Origin: Pyralis farinalis
Lineage: Eukaryota > Arthropoda > Insecta > Lepidoptera > Pyralidae
Direction of reading: 5' to 3'
Length of the DNA stretch: 64,000 nt
NCBI GenBank assembly: GCA_947507595.1
Contig: OX382262.1
Location: 6,825,001 to 6,889,000, forward strand
Of this stretch, positions 55,309-64,000 are shown in pieces (the stretch's first letter is position 1; every line of letters begins with the position of its first letter). The notes beneath the pieces are model-generated. The model did no database searches. It saw only the letters and a program-made list of their open reading frames with translations, and was not told where the DNA came from. The translations under genes were made by a program, and so were the position numbers.

Positions 55309-56779
55309 ATGACTGCTAAGGTAAATTGTCTTCATATTTAAACTTTAATTCGTTTATTAGCGGAGACGTGAAATAATATTGCAGTGTTAATTTTATTGTT
55401 ATATGTTATTGACAACTTCAAAACAGACCTAAACTAACAATTTATATTTCGCCAATAGTCATTTTCGAAATGCTAGCAGATTGAAAATGAAAAATGGCGA
55501 CATAAGAGAATTGAATAGGTTAAAATAAGATTATATTTAGAAAAACGATAGGCGTTTTATCTTTTTAATGTGAAAATTGACTGTTAGACAAAGTGTGACG
55601 TGATCTAAATAATGCAATGTTTTCTTTTTACAAACCTTTAGTATTGTAATTTTCATTTCGATAAATTGACTTAAAAGTTTATTTTATAAAATCATAGCTA
55701 GATTACACGGATAGGCCAGTACGTAGTAATTTGTGTACCCGCCACGATCCGCTTCAAGGGACATCAATTCAATAATATATCCATTATTCACTCGATAAAT
55801 TTCACCAGGCCGGCATTTGAAATTTTGCGAATTGCTTTGGAACTCACATCAATAGACATGGCTCTTGATGTGAGTGTGAGTAATTGTTAAATTACATGAG
55901 TAAAATGCAGTTGAATCATCGTATACCGTCTAGCGCTTACATTCCTCCAGAGAATCATGATGAGCATGTTCTATCAAAGAATACTTCTGTTTCCAATAAT
56001 ACAAATAAATATTGTCATTGACATTGATACAAATAAATGTTTTATCTATCTATCTATCAATAAGTTCTGCAATATTGTCAATTTTTCGCCAGAGTTTCTT
56101 TCAGAAGATACATTCTATGTTTTCAAGTTTATTTGGTATATATATTTGCGAGACAATATCAGCGAAAGTTTTCTGATTTGACTGATCATATTTTTTTTGA
56201 TTACAGTTCTTCGCACTTGTATTACTGGTGGCGGCAGCTCAGGCTAACGTTGAGAACTACTCAGCCTTCTCTTATGGAGTTAAAGACCCCCACACCGGCG
56301 ACGTTAAGGACCAACACGAGAAACGTGTTGGTGACAGCGTAGTAGGTCAATACTCCCTATTAGAATCTGACGGCACAAAACGTATCGTTGACTACGCTGC
56401 GCATCCCCACACTGGTTTCAACGCTGTTGTCCGCAAAGTGCCTAGTCTATCTGTCCACCCTGTGACGCATGGTGGTTACGCTGCTCCAGCAATCGCCCAC
56501 GCCCCTATTGCACATGCTGCCCCTACCTACGGATATTCTACTACCGTTGCTCTTGGAGCGTACGCTGCTCCTTATGCCGCGTATGGCAGACATGGGGCAT
56601 ACGCTGGTTACGGTGGACTTACCGGTTACGCCGGGTATGGTGGACATGCCGGCTACGGCGGGTATGGTGGGCATGCCGTTCACGCCGGGTATGGTGGACA
56701 TGGCATATACGGCGCGTACGCTTCTTCCCTTGCAGCCGGATATGGCGGCTACGGTTATGGTGCCAGTTTGGGATGGTAA
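55309..56779 (+). CDS. RR-2 cuticular protein (chitin-binding 4 family)
   Basis: Two exons: coding 55309-55320 (ATG ACT GCT AAG, MTAK; donor gtaaat) and 56207-56779 (acceptor ttacag), 194 residues. The intron is 55321-56206, phase 0. The signal peptide MTAKFFALVLLVAAAQA ends near residue 17. The extended RR-2 domain spans about residues 19-81 with the hallmark blocks FSYGVKDPHTGDVK, GQYSLLESDGTKR and VDYAA, ending GFNAVVRK. RR proteins bind chitin, and RR-2 forms are typical of stiff cuticle (family knowledge). The C-terminal half is low-complexity, Ala/Pro/His-rich, then Gly/Tyr repeats of the AGYGGHAGYGG kind, ending GASLGW. That Gly/Tyr tail echoes the neighbouring Gly-rich genes. An AATAAA lies shortly downstream near 56832. 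Confidence 0.93.
55687..55848 (-). other. 54-codon open frame in the intron of the 55.3 kb RR-2 gene
   Basis: Antisense to the gene, a stop-to-stop frame reads CEFQSNSQNFKCRPGEIYRV, then NNGYIIELMSLEADRGGYTN, then YYVLAYPCNLAMIL. There is no ATG near its start and no clear splice pair. Codon composition looks protein-like and it has three Cys. It could be an exon of an unseen gene or a fragment of a dispersed element. I do not recognise it. Confidence 0.3.
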
Positions 56780-56839
56780 TTCTATTTATAGTTGATGTCC
56801 CTTATTATCTTAAATAACTGTGATTTACGCAAATAAATA

Positions 56840-58280
56840 TCTTTTTGGATGTTATATTTGTTTATAATTTATCTACCGTTCAAAAATTTTTAAATCAATA
56901 TCTATAAAAATCACATGATTTTTACGAATTTTTTTATGTATATTTGGTAGGTTTTTTGGTAGGTATTTGTTCGTAAAGTATATTTCATAAAAAATAATTA
57001 GAAAAAAATTAATTTATATGGCAGAACAACGTCAACGTTTGCTGGGTCAGTAGTCTATGAAAATAGATAAATTCCAGTCAAATGTTTAGTGAAATAGTAC
57101 AATTAAACATGTGTCAATGAATAAACTACGACCTTAATTGCCATTATAATAATAAGTATAATCGTCTGTTATTCGTAATTTCCTATGGTCAGATTATTCG
57201 TATTATTGTTGTTTGCACTATATGAGTAGTCCCCTGAAGTCTATCAGGCATATAAATACCTAGCATATAAAACAAAAAAAAAAATATTTTCGATACCCCT
57301 CGGAAGCTTACTCGCTAAGGATCACGACTAAAGGAATGGAACTCGGAGGTACTTATACAATCGAATCTTCCTGTGCTAACGCTGTTGTCCGCTACCCCGC
57401 TATTACCTCGTTTGCTAATAGACATCACAATATACGGCAGGTTTTGTATTCAAAAAGTATAAATTAAGCTTCTATTTTATAAAATTAAAAATAAAATTAT
57501 CATACATCAGTCGGGCAATTTGAACACATGCTTATTGCTTATAACTATACATTACACGTATTTTTTATGAAATACGGAAATGAAGGTAACTCACATTCGA
57601 CCTTTACTGTTTATAACTCAATGTACGTTTGTATATATGTTCTATTTTGTTCAACGAATAAAATATAATGGCCTAATTAATTGCCATAATTTATTGTTTT
57701 AGTAGTAGGAAGTTACTCGTATGAAATGCGCGTAATGAAATACGATTAATCGCAGGTACTTTTTTAGGGAATTTACACTTCCAGATCAAAATGCCACATG
57801 ATCACTATAATAATTCTACAAAAAGTGAATTTTAACAGGTATTTACAATTGAATTATTCACAGGTACATGTGAACAGTAATTATATTAGTAAGCGCTCGT
57901 CTTTTAAGCAATTGCTAATCAGATATTAAGAGTGTGCTCTATTATGATAGATTTTAAAACGTTACATCTGTAAGAGATTACATGTAATGTAGTACTCTGA
58001 TTACTAATTGCGATTACATCGAAGTTAGGTCTATTTTAGTGACTAACATAGTTTGGCTTATGAACAAGAAAAATATATTTTAAATTACATGCAAATATTT
58101 GGTTGTAATTGTTTAAGTATAATGAATGTATGTGACTTTTTCAGATAATTCGTTCGGTTATAATGGTGTTGGGGTGGATAAAAAAACTAATATAAATATA
58201 TACAAATTTGTTTTTTATTATTTTTTATGAAATCACAGCATAATTCGTTATTGGTTATAATTTACTACGTAGTTCCTATT
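56840..58280. other. Intergenic between convergent RR-2 genes
   Basis: AT-rich; the two genes point toward each other here. No additional gene or repeat recognised. Confidence 0.5.
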
Positions 58281-58286
58281 TATGTC

Positions 58287-59755
58287 CTAGTACAGTTTGG
58301 AATAGCCCAAATGAGAGCCGATGAGACCATGGCCAGCGCCATAGGCGACGGCACCATGACCAGCGTAGGCCAGAGGGGCGGCGTGGACGCCATGAGCGGC
58401 GTAGGCTAAAGGAGCTGCGTGGACACCATGAGCGGCGTAAGCAAGAGGGGCAGCGTGGACTCCATGGACGCCGTGAGCAGCATAGGCCAGAGGGGCAGCG
58501 TGGACTCCATGGACGCCGTGAGCAGCGTAGCCGAGATGCGCAGCACCGTATGCGAGGGGAGCGGCATGAGCAGCGACAACTGGAGCAGCGTGAGCTACAA
58601 CTGGCGCAGCATGGGCGACATGGGCGACGAGAGCAGGGTCCTTGCGTACGACAGCGTTGAATCCAGAGTGAGCGTCAGCGGCGTAGTCAACGGTACGTTT
58701 TGTGCCGTCAGAGTCGAGGAGGGAGTACTGGCCAACAACGCTGTCTCCATGGCGGGTCTCGTGCTGGCTCTTGACGTCTCCGGTGTGGGGGTCGTGAACA
58801 CCATAGGAAAAGCTGGTGTAGTCGTGAACGGCGCTGGCGTGGGCGGCCGCGACCATCAAAGCAACAATGACGAACTGCAAAAGGAATAAACCTATTTAGT
58901 TTATTACGATCTAGATACTATCGTTATTATTGAAATGGATAACCTACTTAATTAAAATCGAATTATACTTAGCACGTTAGCAATCCGAAATTATACTTTT
59001 TGTGAGCAGGCCTATAACACCAATTAGCGGGAAAGGTCTAACGGAGTCCTTTGCTATGAAGTCAATTATCATTAAACTAACAATGAGCAGTCAAACTCAT
59101 TGCTGTCCCAGAGGCAAACTGATGACCGAATTGCATTCGAAGGCAATAGCAGACGCAGACTATTTGAAATATGAATTCTCTCAAGTAGATTTGGAGAATT
59201 GAAGCTTTCATAATCACTAAGTTGAGGCACCTTTATTACATTCTGGAGGGTGTTAGGGTGGAATAATTACCAAGGATCAAACTATGGTGTCATAGTTCGT
59301 TGATGTTGTTATGATTACGAAAATCGGCAACAGTTATTAAAATTCTGATACAGTTAAATACTTTGTATAAACTGACGATGCAAATAAGAAACAACGAGTT
59401 CTATTACGGAGTCACGGTAACTGCTTCTAATAGGCGGGATATATATTTCTTAGTTGTAAGCACGCATATTGAAAGAAATTGGGATAGTGGTATACTAATG
59501 CGCTGTATAAAATATCTAAGTTTAGTTATATGTCAAATAGTCAAATGAACTTTCAATTTGGTGATATACCAACAAAATCAAATAAATTATTCAGCATAAT
59601 ATGATAAACTGTATTAAATTCCTTTATAGTCACAAATAACTAAATCAACCATGTATCAACAAGGTTTATTTACACTTGTTGATTGGGTATGAAAATTCAC
59701 GATCACTGATCACCGATTGAGTCACTATTAGGTATTCACAAACCTTAGCTGCCAT
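58287..59755 (-). CDS. RR-2 cuticular protein with AAPLAYAAHGVH repeats
   Basis: Two exons: coding 59744-59755 (ATG GCA GCT AAG, MAAK; donor gtttgt) and 58287-58874 (acceptor ttgcag), 199 residues. The intron is 58875-59743, phase 0. The signal peptide is MAAKFVIVALMVAAAHA. The RR-2 domain spans about residues 20-82 with FSYGVHDPHTGDVK, SQHETRHGD, GQYSLLDSDGTKR, VDYAADAHSGF and NAVVRK. The C-terminal region is built of AAPxxAH and AAPLAYAAHGVH(GVH) repeats, the Ala/Pro/Val motif common in hard-cuticle proteins. It ends GSHLGYSKLY. This is the most canonical RR-2 sequence in the window. The repeat part is unusually rich in G and C for the locus because of its codon composition. Confidence 0.94.
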
Positions 59756-59791
59756 TTTGTATACGTTTGGTTTGCTTGCACAGGGAACTGC

Positions 59792-59826
59792 GAATGATTA
59801 ATCCTGTAAATGTGTCTCTTTTTATA
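59792..59826 (-). promoter_or_regulatory. Core promoter of the 59.8 kb RR-2 gene
   Basis: Minus strand TATAAAAA at 59819-59826 and initiator TCATTC with its A at 59795, 31 bp downstream. About 40 nt of 5' UTR precede the ATG at 59755. Confidence 0.72.
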
Positions 59827-59829
59827 CTC

Positions 59830-60380
59830 CGCACAATCATTTAGAGCTAATAATAGGAAGTAAAAGACAGCACTGTACGTTCTAAGGTCACACAGAGTGA
59901 GGGTTTTTGATAGTTCATTTTCGTCGATCACGAACAATGCGGAACTTGACCGGTGGCTACGTCACAGCAAATGTTATTAAAATATAATATAACCAGAGAC
60001 ACGCCCCGGCTTCGCATGGGTACGTAGATAAATCAGTACAAATAGAACATTACAACAATTCCTGAAATTATTTAAATGTATAAGGAATATTATAATGTGA
60101 ATGTCATCATCCTTTTATTCTTTTCAGGAACGCCGTTCCTATATGAAATCTATATGTTTGTGTGTGCGTTTTTTTTGTGTGTGCGTATTTTTTCTTCAGT
60201 TTTGAATTTTGACTTCAGATTCGGATTCAGCATAAAAAAGTAGTATAGGAATGTTCAGGAACACCGTTCCTATCTCTTAAGGAACATGGTCAAAATAGAC
60301 GACAAAATAAAAAAACATGTATTGTTATGTAATTGACGAGCCAGATTCCTCTGGCAATGCAAGCTTGCGCATTCTCAACT
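59830..60380. other. Intergenic upstream of the 59.8 kb RR-2 gene
   Basis: Includes a fragment agacacgccccggcttcgca (about 59996) that resembles the end of dispersed repeats; otherwise nothing recognised. Confidence 0.4.
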
Positions 60381-60382
60381 GG

Positions 60383-60734
60383 TTTTTTATACAACGTCGG
60401 GAGGCAGACAAGCATACGGTCCAGCTGATATAAAGCAGTTACTGTAGCCCATTAACGCTTGTAACATATATCACTCGCGCGATGCCGCCTACAGAGCAAT
60501 TCCTTAGGAGCTTACTGGTGACCTCACTCACATGCAGGATACACAACAACCATCTAGGAGTTATTTGGCTGCGGTCCTGTTTTTATGTCATTTCTGTCAG
60601 GTCCGCCCTACCTCTCTTAAAACATCCAGACAAACAAATATATTCATGCACACAAATGTTTGTCTTGTGTGGGAATTGAATCGAAGAGCATTGGTGTCAA
60701 AGTCGCGTCTTTCACAACTGAGCCACCGAGTTCG
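60383..60734 (-). mobile_element. tRNA-derived SINE, 60.5 kb
   Basis: Tail ttttttatacaacgtcggg on the plus strand; diverged head with ggaattgaatc in the B box. Confidence 0.7.
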
Positions 60735-60739
60735 TCAAT

Positions 60740-61490
60740 TTACATTCTACTCGTGTTTTGATTGACAAATTATCACAAAAAATGGTTATGTGACTTACCT
60801 ATAACGGTTAGACATATAACCTCGTGGACTGTTTTCTGGGTAATGATAATAAAAATCTAGCAAAGTTGCATTTTAGCATTTTTCATAGAGACCTCTAATT
60901 TTTTGTAAATAAATAATAACAACTTGTGTTATTCGCTAATAATGTAGCTTCATATTATGAATATAAAATAAAAGGTTTTTAAAATCGGTAAGTATTCTTT
61001 TATTTTTATTATTACCGCAGAATACAGAATGTTTTCAGTATTCATTGCAAACAAACTCTTTCCTCTTTTTAATATTAGTTTAGACTAGTTTCACCCCGCG
61101 GCTTCGTCCTTGTTTCTAAGGGTCATGGTGAGTAACCTTTCTCAATATTTAGGATATTAAATGCAAAATTATTTTTTCATATTCGACTGGCAGAAAACAG
61201 TGCCTGCAAACAAGCAAACTCTCCCGCTTTACATATGTATTTATATATATATTAGGGGAGCCCGCTACCTAAGCGTTTATTTATTTAGATTTAGCGAAGA
61301 TATTGGTTTTTGACATGGCATTTGACAAAGAACAGTGATAGGATAAAGAACAAGCCTATTGACCAACTAGTTCCCGGTTCGAGTCCCGGTATGTACCACT
61401 AAAATCGTGTTTTCGGATTTTACATTAGGAGGGCGATGAACAAAAACAACGTGAGAAAACTCGCACATCCAAGAAATTATATTTTGAAAG
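60740..61490. other. Intergenic between two SINEs
   Basis: AT-rich; a repeat-like taccccgcggcttcgt-type scrap near 61095. No gene seen. Confidence 0.4.
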
Positions 61491-61492
61491 CC

Positions 61493-61767
61493 TTTTTTTA
61501 TACTACGTCGAGAGGCATACGAGCATGATGTAAAGCAGGTACCGTAGCCTATTAACGCTTGCGATATATTAAGTATCACTCGCGTGATGCCGCCTCTGCT
61601 GCTTACACAGCAACTCCTTGGGAGCTTACTGGTGACCTCATTCACACGTAGGAAAACAACAATCCTCTGGAGAGAGTTCATGCACACAAATGTTTGCCTT
61701 GTGTGGGAATCGAACCCACGAGCGTTGGTGTCAAAGTCGCATCATTCACGACTGAGCCACCGAGCTC
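61493..61767 (-). mobile_element. tRNA-derived SINE, 61.6 kb
   Basis: Complete ends, shortened centre. Confidence 0.7.
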
Positions 61768-61769
61768 GT

Positions 61770-62340
61770 CAAATAATACGTATGACCTTACCTTAGAAAG
61801 GTCTGATTTCCCTCTGATTGTGGAGGTCTGATGGCAGTCGCTCCTTGTAAAAGTTAATAGCTTCGCCAAATCTTTAGGCTTAGGTAGCGGATTCTGCCAA
61901 TCCTAATAGATTAGGAAACGAGATAATTCTAAGAAGAAGGGAATTGCTTTTTGTCGCCGTCAGACCCCACAAAAAGATTACTGTACTATATTGCATTACT
62001 TAAAGCTTTGCGTTTCTACAACCAGCAACAACGTTAGGCCAAAAATCCTTATCAAAATACATTTAACGGTAACAATTAATTTCATTACGCATGGACCGTT
62101 TTAAAATCATGATTACACTTAATAAAGTTTCAACAGTAAAACATTTGTGTTAATTAAGCAGTTTAAATTTTAATCAAGTGCTGTTTGTTTATGTTACTTG
62201 CAAGCGATGTTTCTGATATTTTAATATAAGAAGCGTGCAAATGAGCCAAAATGGCATAAGTGTCGTTTTTTATTCTATCATTGTTAGGTTCAAATTATAT
62301 GTTAACATTTTGTGATGTATATTATTCTATTCGCAAATAG
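61770..62340. other. Intergenic, nothing recognised
   Basis: AT-rich, only short frames on either strand. Confidence 0.5.
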
Positions 62341-62970
62341 TCCCTACACACCTCACTCACTTCTTTAACATTTGAGCTTTCCTTATGCGCGTTCTAGGGC
62401 TCCTGACATCTTCTGATAAAACACGATCTTGTCCTTTCTCCACTCCAAGTCCTTCTATTTTTGCGTTGTATATCTGTTTCGTAATTCTATCTCCCAGCAT
62501 TATTTGTACCTTTTTTTATTTTAACACCGATACTCTCTTTCAAACCAACTTTGTTTTTGACATCATTATAGCAAACTTCTTTGTTCTTGTCATCCTACTT
62601 TCATGCTTTCCCTGCTATATCCAGCTCTTGCTTCCATGAGATTGCGTTGGGACCAGCACTGCGTTATGTGTAGAGAGCCGTGCCTCCTAATTCAAGCTTT
62701 TACTGTAACAATAATAATAAATATCTTTATTACTTTTACTTCCAAGAAGTTTTCCCAATCCTCCATCACACTATTCCCAGCACTCATTCGTCTATCCACT
62801 TCAGCAGTGTATCTTCCATCTCGCCTGAAAGCGCCACGCTCATCCACTTGTTTCAAGTCTTCATCATCAACCGTAATCCTAACATTGGTTATAGTTTCCT
62901 CTTTCTCAAATACCATTATCTTCGTTTTCTTTGTATTTCGTCGTAAACCCTTTTGCATATGTATAATCAT
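62340..62970 (-). mobile_element. Degraded RTE-type LINE fragment near the third RR-2 gene
   Basis: Minus frame 62692-62970 reads KKTKIMVFEKEE, ITVDDEDLKQVDERGAF and DGRYTAEVDRRMSAGN, typical of the RTE RT C-terminal region. Downstream 62340-62510 holds remains of the ORF end. Confidence 0.6.
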
Positions 62971-63266
62971 ATTTCATTATTGTACCTGTGTTTGCAGTTC
63001 ACCTGGTGATTTTAGCAATAACACGGCATCGTATGCAGAAAACAGAGAATTTGTCACTAATGATGATGGAAAAAAAATGTATTTAAAATTTCATTAAATC
63101 TCAAATGATCATTATAATTTATTGAATTTTAGTTTTACCTTAAAAACAAGTATATGAATTAACTAAAATGTAAGTACTCATCATTAAAACACATATGTAG
63201 ATTTCACAATATTTATATAATTTTATTTACAAGATCCATATTTACAAAAGTTTCGTCGTTAGAAAA

Positions 63267-63907
63267 TCACAAGTAGTATCGGCCGTACGGGAAAGGAGCG
63301 AACTTGAGACTGCCGAATTTGGCATAGCCATAAGGGTAATTCAGGGGATAAGAGTAAGTAGAGGGAGCGTACAAAGGAGCAGAGGCGATGAAAGCGGGGT
63401 CTTTCCTGACGATAGCGTTGAAACCACCAGCACCGGCGGCGTAGTCCACAGTTCTCTTAGTGCCATCGGCGTCAAGAAGTGAGTACTGTCCGGCAACGTT
63501 GTTACCGAGGCGACTTTCTACTTGACTCTTGAAGTCACCGGTGTAGGGGTCTGCCACTCCATAGGAGAAACTGGAGAAATCACCAGCAGCTACAACAGCG
63601 ACAAGCGCGAATATGGCAACGAACTGAAATGAATACAACAATAAAAATAAACAACACAATCATTTTGAGCAACGGAACTGGTAAATTAGAATATTTGCTC
63701 AACCTGTGACTTTAAACTTTATTTCAAAGAATTCATAAAACGAAGATTTTGTAAAAAATATTTTATTTCGACGTATTCCGTATATTTGATAAGCAAATAT
63801 GGTCTGTCCGTTCGTTTTAGTTAATCAAGCAATCAATCTTGGAGTGTTTACTTTATGAAACATTTTTCAATGTCCAATAACTTTAATAAAATTACCTTCA
63901 CGAACAT
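63267..63907 (-). CDS. RR-2 cuticular protein, short form
   Basis: Two exons: coding 63896-63907 (ATG TTC GTG AAG, MFVK; donor gtaatt) and 63267-63623 (acceptor tttcag), 122 residues. The intron is 63624-63895 and phase 0. The signal peptide is MFVKFVAIFALVAVVAAG. The RR-2 domain spans about residues 19-78 with FSYGVADPYTGDFK, SQVESRLGNN, GQYSLLDADGTKR and VDYAAGAGGFNAIVRK. Relative to the other two genes it lacks one or two residues in the VDYAA-GF linker. The tail is short and Pro/Tyr-rich, without AAP or GYGG repeats. A poly(A) signal (AATAAA on the minus strand, 63222-63227) follows the stop by about 40 nt. Confidence 0.93.
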
Positions 63908-63954
63908 TTTGAAGTAAGAAGTTTGTTTTGTGACTTCGTTGATAACTCCTGTGG

Positions 63955-63992
63955 ATCTGATGTTCTTCTGCCAGTTTCGTCGTACTTATATA
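63955..63992 (-). promoter_or_regulatory. Core promoter of the 63.9 kb RR-2 gene
   Basis: Minus strand TATATAAG at 63985-63992 and TCAGAT initiator-like motif at 63955-63960, about 34 bp apart. It lies at the window edge, so upstream regulation is not visible. Confidence 0.62.
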
Positions 63993-64000
63993 TGAACGTG

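Noticed and set aside
58419..58889. Plus-strand frame of 156 codons over the 58 kb gene
   Set aside because: It is antisense to the RR-2 exon and mirrors its repeats.

Overview
The window looks like lepidopteran (moth or butterfly) nuclear DNA. It is AT-rich and intron-containing, with small cuticular protein genes whose first exon encodes only four residues. It is dense in non-LTR retrotransposon fragments, tRNA-derived SINEs, a hAT-type MITE and a degenerate maT/mariner transposon. The assignment rests on family knowledge and overall texture, not on a database search.

Host genes. Eight two-exon genes can be reconstructed although no single open frame shows them whole. Five (exon 2 at 5183, 12383, 19049, 29781 and 51959, all minus strand) encode small secreted Gly/Tyr-rich proteins. 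They share the mature N-terminus NVPGHPAHEGHGA (NVPGHYAHEGHGA in copy 5) and GYGGYG-type repeats. A 3' stub of a sixth lies at 41778. Three are RR-2 chitin-binding cuticular protein genes at 55309-56779 (+), 58287-59755 (-) and 63267-63907 (-). An RR-2 pseudogene lies at 34891-35083 (-). Seven of the eight have a clear TATA box about 31-34 bp upstream of a TCAGT/TCATT-like initiator; the initiator is weaker (TCAATA) in the 55.3 kb gene. All have a four-codon first exon ending AAG|gt and a phase-0 intron inside the signal peptide. This is a cuticle-protein cluster, with products expected to be secreted by epidermis into cuticle.

Layout. 1-1660: transposon scraps and unique AT-rich DNA. About 1662-24526: three highly similar direct repeats of about 7.2 kb (U1 1662-8708, U2 8709-15880, U3 15881-24526). 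Each carries one Gly-rich gene plus the same set of SINE, RTE and Jockey-like fragments. 24526-26621: an unidentified insert followed by a 5'-truncated LINE with an intact RT frame. 26622-33320: a fourth, more diverged unit containing a dead maT transposase. 33320-42760: decayed unit sequence, an RR-2 pseudogene, microsatellites and several repeats. 42762-53190: another unit, interrupted by a GC-rich R1-clade-like LINE with both ORFs open (44907-49531), flanked by 681-bp direct repeats. 53190-55200: SINE and RTE remnants. 55200-64000: the compact RR-2 gene region, with few repeats.

The most interesting observations are: (i) amplification of a Gly-rich cuticle gene together with its transposon cargo, datable by unit-specific insertions; (ii) a relict second exon inside the introns of copies 1-4 but not copy 5; (iii) the 681-bp direct repeat around the R1-like LINE, which also supplies its ORF1 start codon; (iv) a 118-bp direct repeat in U3 whose collapse would explain U1 and U2. 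I see no CRISPR, prokaryotic, rRNA or genuine tRNA feature.
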